The notes beneath the pieces are model-generated. The model ran no database searches. It was not told the origin of the DNA and was given only the letters and a program-made list of their open reading frames with translations. Positions 27,864 to 35,027 of a stretch of 64,000 nucleotides of DNA are shown here, piece after piece; within the stretch, counting starts at the first letter, position 1, and each line of letters opens with the position of its first letter. A program made the translations under genes and the position numbers. Source of the DNA: Pseudomonas sp. MM213 (GTDB taxonomy: Bacteria; Pseudomonadota; Gammaproteobacteria; Pseudomonadales; Pseudomonadaceae); contig NZ_CP081943.1 in assembly GCF_020423045.1 (NCBI RefSeq), positions 124,001-188,000 on the forward strand, given 5' to 3'.

Positions 27864-28067
27864 ATGCGCCGGCGAGAAGAGTTTTTGAAGGAGGCCATAG
27901 CCTCCCACCTTGCTTATGAGCAAACTAGGAATGTTCTCCGTCAGTTGGCGGAAGAGAACAAAGCAGAGAGCCCAGAGTGGCATGAGTCGTTTTTACGCCA
28001 GCAGCAAGCCTTGGCCGTGTGGTCAGCACTTCCGCTCAAATACGGCAGCTTTGACCCTGATGATTAA
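27864..28067 (+). CDS. tandem paralogue 3
   Basis: 67 residues, ending YGSFDPDD. Shares SPEWHESFLRQQQALAVWSAL with the other two. Ends ten bases before the converging DUF4406 gene. GGAG precedes ATG 27864. Confidence 0.65.
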   Translation: MRRREEFLKEAIASHLAYEQTRNVLRQLAEENKAESPEWHESFLRQQQALAVWSALPLKYGSFDPDD

Positions 28068-28076
28068 CTGCGCAGC

Positions 28077-28577
28077 TCAAACCTTGACCTCGATCGATAC
28101 CAGATCATGGGCATTCACAATCGTCATGCCGAGGCGGTGGGCGATTTGAACTTCGAGCTTCGCGCCCTCCGATCTTTCCCATCCGGGCAGCAGAGAGATC
28201 ACGCCGCACAGGCCGAGCCGCGTCAGGTCGTAGGCCATGTAGTCTGCCCACTCGGCGCTGGGGACGATGCCGTGATCGGCTGGATTCTCTACCTGATAGC
28301 CCTGAGCCCGTAGTGCATCGGCCGCGGCGTTGAAGGCGGGGTAGTTGAAGTTCTCGATCCCGGTCATTGGTCCGGCGACATATACGCGTTTGGCGCGGTC
28401 GGCCGCGAGCGTTACACCAGGCGCTGCAAAGGCTTTGATCCGATCCACCGCCCGATCAATTGGCCCCTGGACGAATGGCGGTGGCGGCTCGTTCGCTGGC
28501 GGGGTTGTCCGTGTGACAGCTGCGATCATCCCCATCAGAGACTCGGTGACGATCGTGCGGATGTTTTCTGTGGGCAT
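28077..28577 (-). CDS. DUF4406-type deoxyribosyltransferase-like protein
   Basis: 166 residues. The C-terminal 100 residues begin with VYVAGPMTGIENFNYPAF and continue SAEWADYMAYDL and LPGWERSEGAKLEV, a DUF4406 pattern of the nucleoside 2-deoxyribosyltransferase fold. N-terminal 60 residues are Pro-rich and unrelated. A nucleotide-sugar role is inferred. GAGG precedes ATG 28575-28577. Confidence 0.8.
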   Translation of the reverse strand: MPTENIRTIVTESLMGMIAAVTRTTPPANEPPPPFVQGPIDRAVDRIKAFAAPGVTLAADRAKRVYVAGPMTGIENFNYPAFNAAADALRAQGYQVENPADHGIVPSAEWADYMAYDLTRLGLCGVISLLPGWERSEGAKLEVQIAHRLGMTIVNAHDLVSIEVKV

Positions 28578-28632
28578 GGGGACACCTCAAGACTTATGAT
28601 GCGATCTCATGAAGGAATGACCGGAGCAGGGA

Positions 28633-29397
28633 ATGAATAAAGAAATACTTAAAGGCGCATTCACTAGTAAGCAAATACCAGAGTACAAGTGCCCCCATTG
28701 TTATTCAGGCCTGCTCCGCATTGATGGAGAGTTCAACTCCAAGGAAACTGAAGCCTCTCGCGCCGAGCACAAAGAAGACTGGTGGGATCCAGAAAATATT
28801 ATGCTTGTGTTTAGTTGTACGCTTAAGTGCACTACTTGTTCCGAGCTTGTTTTTATGGTTGGTAATGGAGTGGTTGAGGAAGAGTATGTCGTCGATGAAA
28901 ATGGCGACTGGACTCGAGAATACGATTCATTCTTTCGGCCAACATATTTTCATCCTGCCCTTCAGCTAATTGATTACCCATCGAAGGCACCGCATGACGT
29001 AACTTCGCCTCTTGGTACGGCGAGCGCTCTTTATTTTTCGAGTCCTGCGTCATGCTGCAACAGCATTAGAATTGCTGCGGAAAAGATCCTTACGGAGCTT
29101 GGGGTTCCAGAAAAAGACGGGGACAAATTCATTTCCTTCGGGAACAGAATGCAGCTACTACCTGAGGCGCAGAACCCAGTAAGAGAGCTTTTTAGTGCAA
29201 TCAGATGGCTTGGCAATCATGGAAGCCATCCAGGCAATGAAGTTGAATTCGATGACGCTTTGCATGCGTTCGAAATTACTGAATATTTGCTTGAAGAAGT
29301 CTATGGTGAGCGCAAGCAGGCTCTCAAAAAGCTTGCCGATGCAATCAACGATCGTAAAGGACCAGTTAGTCGCCTGCAGCGAATCGGTGCGAACTAG
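28633..29397 (+). CDS. DUF4145 protein with zinc-ribbon (cargo)
   Basis: 254 residues. N-terminal CPHC (about 20-23) and CTTC (about 66-69) form a probable zinc ribbon; C-terminal helices with SIRIAAEKILTELGVPEK and IRWLGNHGSHPG match DUF4145. Members occur in prophages and defence loci. Codon use is more AT-rich than the phage. Plus strand in the leftward operon, so a moron-type cargo gene. Confidence 0.75.
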   Translation: MNKEILKGAFTSKQIPEYKCPHCYSGLLRIDGEFNSKETEASRAEHKEDWWDPENIMLVFSCTLKCTTCSELVFMVGNGVVEEEYVVDENGDWTREYDSFFRPTYFHPALQLIDYPSKAPHDVTSPLGTASALYFSSPASCCNSIRIAAEKILTELGVPEKDGDKFISFGNRMQLLPEAQNPVRELFSAIRWLGNHGSHPGNEVEFDDALHAFEITEYLLEEVYGERKQALKKLADAINDRKGPVSRLQRIGAN

Positions 29398-29415
29398 ATT
29401 TCGAAATTGATCGGA

Positions 29416-29778
29416 TCACACTGTTGCCGTCGACTCAGGCGAGTAATCCATCCACGAAAGCTTGGTCGGCGACTTCCGCCTCAGATCGTTCTGCGGCAGC
29501 TTGACCTTCGCCCTGATGACGATGTCCCGGCATCGACCAAGCTTCCTGATACGCTCGGCGTAATCGGCGGCGTACTGGGGGGCATCGAACATGCTACTGA
29601 GCTGAGCGACCCGCTTGCCGTCCATGATCTTGATGACGCGGTCTTCGACAGCCTGGAGCCACCGGCTCATGGACAGCTCGACCCGCTTTCCTTTCTCGAT
29701 CTTGAAGTCTCGGACCTTGCGCTTAGCCTCTTCGCGAGCGAAGTGTTCATTCATTCCAAACACGGCAAATGTGCTCAT
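29416..29778 (-). CDS. hypothetical phage protein
   Basis: 120 residues from ATG 29776-29778 with GGAG seven bases upstream. Basic and helical (AREEAKRKVRDFKIEKGKR); ends with a Ser/Thr tail. No known domain. Leader hairpin at 29791-29804. The longer frame starting at 29922 runs through the leader repeat and is rejected. Confidence 0.65.
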   Translation of the reverse strand: MSTFAVFGMNEHFAREEAKRKVRDFKIEKGKRVELSMSRWLQAVEDRVIKIMDGKRVAQLSSMFDAPQYAADYAERIRKLGRCRDIVIRAKVKLPQNDLRRKSPTKLSWMDYSPESTATV

Positions 29779-29790
29779 GGGCAATCTCCA

Positions 29791-29836
29791 GGCAGACGCC
29801 TGCCTCGCCGGCTGGCGTGATTCGTTGAAGTGGGGT
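29791..29836. repeat. 46-bp direct repeat A (leader hairpin inside)
   Basis: About 46 bp nearly identical to repeat B at 31073-31118 (two mismatches). Its start GGCAG-ACGC-CTGCC (29791-29804) is the leader hairpin of the 29778 gene. A and B bracket the genes at 29855-31062. Confidence 0.8.
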
Positions 29837-29854
29837 GATTGGCGTGCATAGCGG

Positions 29855-30634
29855 TTAGGCGATGGCCGAAAGCGCGAGTTGGTCGTCGCCGGCGCGCGCA
29901 ATACCTGCGTGCAGGTCGACATTTCGGCCCGCCAGCATGCCCGCGATCTGGGCGTTCATGTCGAGTTCGGTCTCGCGTGCTTTACGGGCTTTTCCCACGC
30001 CATTGTTGGCGAGGTATTCGGCGATAAGCGCCTTGTCTTGGGCTTCCACGGCCACAATGTCGCGGCCGTCGCTATGCGCTGCAGGCGCGTCTTCTTCGCC
30101 TCTTGGCACTAACGCTTGGAGCTTCCCGTAAACTTCACCAACCCACGCAATGGCGAAGTGGTCGGCGGCTGTGTCCGCGGAGTAGGAGCTGCGATGCTTG
30201 CCTGATCGAACACCGGCGGCGTATTCCTTTCGGGCCAATTTCAACTTGGTGAGCAGAGCCTCAAAGGCGTAGAGGGCAATGTGCTGGGCCGGCGTAACGC
30301 CGACGAATGCGGCGCGCTCAACGATCCGATCTTTGACTTTGCACCACTGGCGGTTTCGCAATGACGTGCATCCGAACACCTGTGCCACTGCCGCGCTTAA
30401 ATTTCGCTCCCAGGCTGGCAGGCGATCGAGTCGGAAGAATTGGGATTCAACTTCACCTACGTCACTGAGCTTCACATCCATCTCAGTAAGCCGGTACTCA
30501 CGCATCAACGCCTGCGCCTGGCGAAGAGCTGTGGCCGCTTCGTTCTCGTTCGAGCTCTGCGCCAGTGCCAAGCAGTGCTTGATTTTGCGGATCGCTCGCT
30601 CGAGTTTCTTTTCGTCGATCTGTTGTGCGGACAT
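29855..30634 (-). CDS. DUF2786 domain protein
   Basis: 259 residues. KIKHCLALAQSSNENEAATA is the DUF2786 start; a helical C-terminal domain with YAFEALLTKLKLARKEY follows. Common in phages and plasmids, function unknown. ATG 30632-30634 has AAGGA and hairpin 30646-30660 upstream. Confidence 0.8.
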   Translation of the reverse strand: MSAQQIDEKKLERAIRKIKHCLALAQSSNENEAATALRQAQALMREYRLTEMDVKLSDVGEVESQFFRLDRLPAWERNLSAAVAQVFGCTSLRNRQWCKVKDRIVERAAFVGVTPAQHIALYAFEALLTKLKLARKEYAAGVRSGKHRSSYSADTAADHFAIAWVGEVYGKLQALVPRGEEDAPAAHSDGRDIVAVEAQDKALIAEYLANNGVGKARKARETELDMNAQIAGMLAGRNVDLHAGIARAGDDQLALSAIA

Positions 30635-30645
30635 AGGGGATCCTT

Positions 30646-30660
30646 GCCGGTATATTCGGC
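30646..30660 (-). promoter_or_regulatory. leader hairpin
   Basis: GCCG-N7-CGGC directly before AAGGA of the DUF2786 gene. Confidence 0.5.
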
Positions 30661-30681
30661 TTTTCAATTGGAGGCAGCGGG

Positions 30682-31062
30682 ATGTCATTCAAAGAGCCAA
30701 CGGATAGGGATCTTCAACGCAGCATGAACGTCGCATGGGGGCTGATAACGCTGGCGATTCTTGCGCCGATCCTTTCGCTCATTGCCCCCCATCCAACCCT
30801 GCAGGATGTTGATCTCGGTGGATGGTTTAGCCGAAGCGGCGCAGTCACTTCTGTGTTTGCTCTTCTTGCGGAGGGAGTGTTAGTGAGGGCTAGGCTTTCG
30901 ATTACACCCGCAGGTTTTGGTTGGCACGGTTTGAATGAGCATCGACAGAAATTCATTCCTCGGTTCAACAAGTCCGATCTGATGATTTTTTACTTGGTTA
31001 TCGCTGGGACACTGATTTGGGCCTATGGGGACCTGCCCTTTAAGTTCGTTTCGAAGCAATAA
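30682..31062 (+). CDS. membrane protein (cargo)
   Basis: 126 residues with hydrophobic segments at about 18-38, 52-68 and 98-115. GGAGGCAGCGGG precedes ATG 30682. Plus strand; a TATATT at 30650-30655 could be its -10. Unknown family. Ends just before repeat B. Confidence 0.6.
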   Translation: MSFKEPTDRDLQRSMNVAWGLITLAILAPILSLIAPHPTLQDVDLGGWFSRSGAVTSVFALLAEGVLVRARLSITPAGFGWHGLNEHRQKFIPRFNKSDLMIFYLVIAGTLIWAYGDLPFKFVSKQ

Positions 31063-31072
31063 CTGAATGTAA

Positions 31073-31118
31073 GGCGGACGCCTGCCTCGCCGGCTGGCGT
31101 GATTCGTAGAAGTGGGGT
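31073..31118. repeat. 46-bp direct repeat B
   Basis: Copy of repeat A without a gene behind it on the minus strand; looks like an orphaned leader. Confidence 0.75.
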
Positions 31119-31171
31119 ATTTGTGTCAATGTCGCAGCAAAGTGCTGCAGGATGAAAGTAAGGAGACTGGT

Positions 31172-31864
31172 TTGAGCAAGGATATTATTGTTTGGATTGG
31201 ATGCATATTGCTTGTTTTTGTTGGGATACTCATAGGTCAAGCCCCTTTGAGTAGTAATTTTTTTAAAGCGTCAAATATTCATGATTTTTTTGATATTGTC
31301 GGTGCGATCGCTACATGTGCTGCAGTTATCGTCGCCGCGTCAGGCCTTAATGCTTGGAAAAATCAAGTAAGGAGTACCGCGGATCATGAGCTTGCAAGAA
31401 GGATGGCGATCTCACTAGAAAAGTACAAAACAGAAGTTAATAATGTTTGGGCCGACGCCAGGATAGCCGCAAGTCTTGTATTGGATGATGAGCGGGTTGA
31501 GGGTAAGTTGGCTGCAATGATAGTCGAGAGATTCTCGGGCAGTTTGAATAAATTAAATAGTTCGCGCGGTGAGCTCAAGGCGGTTGCCCTAGAGTGTAAG
31601 GCGATGTGGGATGGGTTGTTAGAAAAGGATCTTAATGCATTATTCATCTTTTCATCGATTTGCGAAGGGTGTGTAAGTTCCTGTGTTAGGGTCGTATCAC
31701 CGACTAGTAACGCGCTTTCAGTTGCATCAGCGAAGGGTACTTTTGATATGAATTGGAAGAAAATTGATTTTGGCCCTGATGCGAACTCCGACCAAGCAAC
31801 TCTCAGGGTCGAAAATATGTTTTCTCCCTTATCTTCGCTTTTAAGCGTAAAGCTTCTTAGGTAG
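31172..31864 (+). CDS. AT-rich membrane-anchored protein (cargo)
   Basis: 230 residues from TTG 31172, chosen for AAGGAG seven bases upstream. Two N-terminal hydrophobic segments (about 5-22 and 38-60), then a soluble helical region ending in a conserved-looking strand. Clearly lower GC than flanking phage genes. No family recognised; plausible exclusion or defence cargo, unproven. Confidence 0.65.
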   Translation: MSKDIIVWIGCILLVFVGILIGQAPLSSNFFKASNIHDFFDIVGAIATCAAVIVAASGLNAWKNQVRSTADHELARRMAISLEKYKTEVNNVWADARIAASLVLDDERVEGKLAAMIVERFSGSLNKLNSSRGELKAVALECKAMWDGLLEKDLNALFIFSSICEGCVSSCVRVVSPTSNALSVASAKGTFDMNWKKIDFGPDANSDQATLRVENMFSPLSSLLSVKLLR

Positions 31865-31916
31865 CTCATTCTGTTTCAAGCATCGCGATCCGTGGTCGGA
31901 TGCAACGCTGTGATGG

Positions 31917-32231
31917 TTATTCGTCGTGACAGATGCGAAGAGCTTCTCGGTCGTACGCCAGCTTCAATTTCCGCGACACGTTTTCAGGTATGACGTATTC
32001 GTGTCGCGGCGGCGGCTCAAGTAGTGGAAGGGCGCCGCCGGGGCCCAGGCTGTGCGGGTGGTGAATCATCAGCGTGATGGCCTCGCCCTGTTCCTCGATG
32101 CCGCTCCAAGCCATCAGTTCAGCAAGGGCTTGGCGCGTGCCGGGCAGGCAGTGCAGCCTGATGTCCTCTTCGCCGCGCTCCTTCCTCTTCGCCGCGGCTT
32201 TCGCTGAGCGATCTGCATTGCTCTTGGCCAT
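31917..32231 (-). CDS. small phage protein, RHH-like
   Basis: 104 residues from ATG 32229-32231. A basic start (KSNADRSAKAAAKRKERG) is followed by RLHCLPGTRQALAELMAWSG, which may form a ribbon-helix-helix. Weak AGAGG upstream. DNA binding is only suggested by this pattern. Confidence 0.6.
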   Translation of the reverse strand: MAKSNADRSAKAAAKRKERGEEDIRLHCLPGTRQALAELMAWSGIEEQGEAITLMIHHPHSLGPGGALPLLEPPPRHEYVIPENVSRKLKLAYDREALRICHDE

Positions 32232-32312
32232 GGCCTGCCTCTTCAATTCCGTGGGCCGGTAGATCCAGCCATGTCTGTCGTCGGCGCTGGCGCACCTGGT
32301 TGCTGATTCGCC

Positions 32313-32675
32313 TCAATGCCCAGCACCGAAGTAAGCGAACACGACCAGTAAAGCGGCGGCACCGATGCTCCAGCGGAGCATGGTTCGCCCGAAATGCCTG
32401 GCCGACACTCGACCCTCTTCGAAGAGGTCCGCGTTCTTCTCGAGTTGTTTTGCGTAATCGCAAGCCACGCCGTGACCGTCGCGTTCGCCCCGGGAAAGCC
32501 CGGTACCGCGCTCGATAACGTCGAACTTGTTCTTGCCCAGCGGCACGACATTGAAGCGTGGTGCGCGCACTGGCTCTTCGCGGCCGATCATCTGGAACAT
32601 CTCCGAAGTGGACATCGAGACGCGTTCCCGCAACACCTGCAGGACCGCTTGTTTTTGGCGAATGGTCTGATTCAT
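32313..32675 (-). CDS. hypothetical protein with C-terminal membrane segment
   Basis: 120 residues. Soluble, charged N-terminal part and one hydrophobic helix at about 100-116 (SIGAAALLVVFAYFGAG), so a tail-anchored protein. AAGGA precedes ATG 32673-32675. Function unknown. Confidence 0.65.
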   Translation of the reverse strand: MNQTIRQKQAVLQVLRERVSMSTSEMFQMIGREEPVRAPRFNVVPLGKNKFDVIERGTGLSRGERDGHGVACDYAKQLEKNADLFEEGRVSARHFGRTMLRWSIGAAALLVVFAYFGAGH

Positions 32676-32774
32676 GACGATTCCTTAGGGTGGGTTGCGG
32701 TTATTCGTCAGTACTCGGCCTTCCTGCTGGTTGCCATTGGGCGCAGGGGAGAGTGCTGACGGATAAAGGCGGGG

Positions 32775-32807
32775 CAAAAGAAAGGCCCGTGGACGTTCGG
32801 GCCTTTC
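32775..32807 (-). terminator. internal terminator in leftward operon
   Basis: AAAGGCCCG/CGGGCCTTT hairpin followed on the minus strand by TCTTTT. It lies only two genes after PL, so full-length leftward transcripts need antitermination, consistent with the nut-like site. Confidence 0.85.
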
Positions 32808-32850
32808 ACAGATGCAGTGATCTCAGATGCGAGGTTTTTGGCGGGATCGA

Positions 32851-32994
32851 TCAGCGCCAGAACGCTGCGACCCCGGTGATCGTTCGCCAGTGCTTGGCAT
32901 GGGAACGCAATGGATCGCCTGACACGCTCGCAAGCCCTGAAGGTTCTGGCCTTTCAAAACTCAGCGTGGCACCGATCAGGATGATTTGGAGCAT
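32851..32994 (-). CDS. 47-residue phage protein
   Basis: ATG 32992-32994 with GGAG six bases upstream. Begins with a hydrophobic MLQIILIGATL and ends basic. An upstream TTG extension has no ribosome site. Unknown. Confidence 0.5.
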   Translation of the reverse strand: MLQIILIGATLSFERPEPSGLASVSGDPLRSHAKHWRTITGVAAFWR

Positions 32995-33188
32995 GTGATT
33001 CTCCGGTTGGGTATCGATGCAGGGGGCCGGGGATGAACCGGGGTTTTCGTCCGCATCGGTGAGCTCTGGAGCGATGGCAAAGAGACCATCCAACAATCGT
33101 TGTGCTTCAGAGCATCACCGATGCGGCCTGGTGCTGGGGAGTACCAGGTGCTCGGGCAGTTATCGTCAGGCTGACGTGGCGCTGGTTG

Positions 33189-33422
33189 TCACTCGGCGGG
33201 CAGCAGGTCACCGTTGTCGTCAAAGTCTTCACGCAACGTTTCCAGCGTTTCGTCGCTGGAAGCGGTGATGACTTCACGGAAGGTCTTGAACGGCTCGCCT
33301 GTGGCCCGGTTGATTGTCGGTGCGCCCATTGCATGCTTGGTCGCGGTCTTCACCCAGTTAGGCATCGCAATGAATGACCGGTCGAGCTGGTCAATCAGGG
33401 CTTCGCGCTGTGCTTGTTCCAT
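33189..33422 (-). CDS. first gene of leftward operon, hypothetical
   Basis: 77 residues from ATG 33420-33422 (GAGGA seven bases upstream; a more upstream ATG at 33440 is less well placed). Acidic C-terminus (DETLETLREDFDDNGDLLPAE region). It is not Arg-rich, so not an obvious lambda N. Unknown. Confidence 0.6.
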   Translation of the reverse strand: MEQAQREALIDQLDRSFIAMPNWVKTATKHAMGAPTINRATGEPFKTFREVITASSDETLETLREDFDDNGDLLPAE

Positions 33423-33638
33423 GTCGTTGTCCTCGGTTGTCATCCGCTGCACCCTGTCGCCAAGGTGCAGAAGTGATGCTGTCCGTTTCTCTCGCTGCAC
33501 ATCCGCCGGAGTCCTCTCTCTGCCCGCTGCCGCTACTGGCGTCGCATCGGGTGGCTGTGCAGCTTCGCGTGCTCTCATGGGGGAGCCCGGCCAGTTCCAG
33601 AGCTGGCATGGAGATCGAAATTTGTGTTTCGCGCTGTA

Positions 33639-33686
33639 CCCGTTGCCGGGGATCGATCCGCGAAGGTTCCTGACTGTTAAAGAGCG
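33639..33686 (-). promoter_or_regulatory. nut-like antitermination site
   Basis: On the minus strand a boxA CGCTCTTTAACA (33675-33686), matching the rrn/lambda boxA consensus, is followed after 24 bases by CCCG-GCAA-CGGG (33639-33650), a GNRA-loop hairpin like boxB. It lies in the leader of the leftward operon. Confidence 0.65.
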
Positions 33687-33728
33687 ATGGTGCTTCGCAG
33701 TGGCTGTGTGTCGCTGCGATGGGCGTAG

Positions 33729-33768
33729 TTAACCATCGGTATATTTACACGTCAATACCGATGGTTAA
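33729..33768. promoter_or_regulatory. left operator pair and divergent promoters
   Basis: Perfect 14-bp inverted repeat TTAACCATCGGTAT/ATACCGATGGTTAA around a 12-bp spacer. Leftward -35 TTGACG (33750-33755) is 17 bp from TTAACT (33727-33732); a rightward TTTACA is also present. Same half-sites recur between repressor and cro. Confidence 0.85.
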
Positions 33769-33805
33769 TTTATTTTCTTGCGACGTAGAGTATCCTCGCC
33801 GCAAA

Positions 33806-33821
33806 CTGGATATCCATACAG
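33806..33821 (+). promoter_or_regulatory. LexA-like box before prophage DUF1654
   Basis: CTGGATATCCATACAG, CTG-N10-CAG with an AT-type centre; differs from the consensus by G for T at base 4. Fifteen bp before the ATG of the DUF1654 gene. Confidence 0.7.
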
Positions 33822-33836
33822 TCATTGGAGGGTTGA

Positions 33837-34148
33837 ATGGCCAAGGCGAACAAGCAGGCAAAACCGGTACAACGACAAGAAATGAGCGGGATAGAGCGGC
33901 TTGGCCTGCGCGTATCGTCGATGATCAATCACCCAGTAGCGCAGATTCAGCGCTGGGTTACGATCCATCGCCTGGACACGGACGGCGAGCGGGAATGGGA
34001 GGAGGTGATCGGGCTGTTAAACGAGACGGACGGCATAGACATGACGTTCAACGACGATGAGTCGGTGACGCTGAGGTGGGAGGCGAGTGCGGTGGAGGAT
34101 CGGCCGGAAGAGGTGATCGAGCCAATCGAGGAGCCAGCGCCCTTTTGA
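33837..34148 (+). CDS. prophage DUF1654 protein
   Basis: 103 residues. RLGLRVSSMINHPVAQIQ, then an acidic EWEEVIGLLNETDGI and a closing strand: the same layout as the chromosomal copy at 3568-3807. A Glu/Pro tail is added. GGAGGG precedes ATG 33837. LexA-like box upstream, so it would be switched on with prophage induction. Confidence 0.8.
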   Translation: MAKANKQAKPVQRQEMSGIERLGLRVSSMINHPVAQIQRWVTIHRLDTDGEREWEEVIGLLNETDGIDMTFNDDESVTLRWEASAVEDRPEEVIEPIEEPAPF

Positions 34149-34159
34149 TCGCCCATACA

Positions 34160-34184
34160 AAAGCCCGGCGCTTGGCCGGGCTTC
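34160..34184 (-). terminator. terminator of repressor operon
   Basis: AGCCCGGC/GCCGGGCT stem with TTTTG on the minus strand, just after the DUF3037 gene. Confidence 0.8.
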
Positions 34185-34190
34185 CGCTAA

Positions 34191-35027
34191 TCAATGAAGC
34201 GTGTTTGGGATCCCTTTCTTTATCTGCTCAAGAATACTGTCTCTACCTTCTTCTGAGCTGGTAACGCGTACGCCCGGAAAGGTTTTCAGCTCTTCCGAAA
34301 TTTCCTTGTAGGCCTTGAGTAATTTCGTCCTGCCTTCCTCGGGTGGTCCAGCAATAAACAGAGTGTCTCTTGCTAACTGGCCGGCGGAATTGAGGCGTCT
34401 CACTTTAGAAATCCATGCGTCGCCATGTTCGATGATCTTGCCTGGCTCATCATGCCCCAAATGAATGGGCTTCAGTGCCTGCACAGGTTCAGTACCACTC
34501 ATGAGCACAAACGGAAATTTTACCGGGTAGTCAACGCTTCCTAATTTCTGCTCGCTATATCGCTGCTTGAGATTGGAGGCAGCCAAGAGCTTCCCTAACT
34601 GTCGCTCCAAAACCGTTTCCTGATACTCCTTCGTGGCGAAGCTGTGGTTCACGTAATGGTCAAAGAGATCGCTCAATGCTTGGTTAGCATTTTCAGTAGC
34701 CATAGTGCCCGGGTCGCTAAACCTCATCATCGTTTCGCGAGGATGAATCAGATGCTTGAAGGTGGAAAGTAACCCTGCGATATCTTCACGATTTGCAGTG
34801 AAGAACCCGCTTAGACGAGCCAGCTCGATGTCGATCTCCCTACGAGCCCTCATGAAAATCTTGGCATCAAGGCTTGGGAAAAAGTTAGTAACACGCTGTC
34901 TTTTCTTCTCAATTTTGAAGCGAAAGTCGCCATTATTAGCGATCAACACGATGCCAATATTCACGAACTCGCCCGTTTCTGGATAGGGCAAGAATCTTAA
35001 AATTGAGTAATTGCAAATGTACTTCAT
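34191..35027 (-). CDS. DUF3037 protein (partner of HipA-like kinase)
   Basis: 278 residues. N-terminal YSILRFLPYPETGEFVNIGI is the DUF3037 mark. Helical remainder. Its ATG overlaps the stop of the HipA-like gene (ATGA), so the two are translationally coupled; this pairing is widespread. Expressed with the repressor, thus active in the lysogen. Exact role unknown. Confidence 0.8.
   Translation of the reverse strand: MKYICNYSILRFLPYPETGEFVNIGIVLIANNGDFRFKIEKKRQRVTNFFPSLDAKIFMRARREIDIELARLSGFFTANREDIAGLLSTFKHLIHPRETMMRFSDPGTMATENANQALSDLFDHYVNHSFATKEYQETVLERQLGKLLAASNLKQRYSEQKLGSVDYPVKFPFVLMSGTEPVQALKPIHLGHDEPGKIIEHGDAWISKVRRLNSAGQLARDTLFIAGPPEEGRTKLLKAYKEISEELKTFPGVRVTSSEEGRDSILEQIKKGIPNTLH

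Larger units (their letters stand above)
33423..33836. other. 414-bp left control region
   Basis: No credible gene. Holds the nut-like site, operator pair OL, divergent promoters and a LexA-like box, listed separately. Confidence 0.75.

Noticed and set aside
29779..29922. N-terminal extension of the 29416-29778 gene
   Set aside because: It reads through the leader repeat; the ribosome site lies at the downstream ATG, and repeat B gives a similar meaningless peptide.
31040..31240. 66-codon minus-strand frame
   Set aside because: Shadow across repeat B, with no ribosome site.
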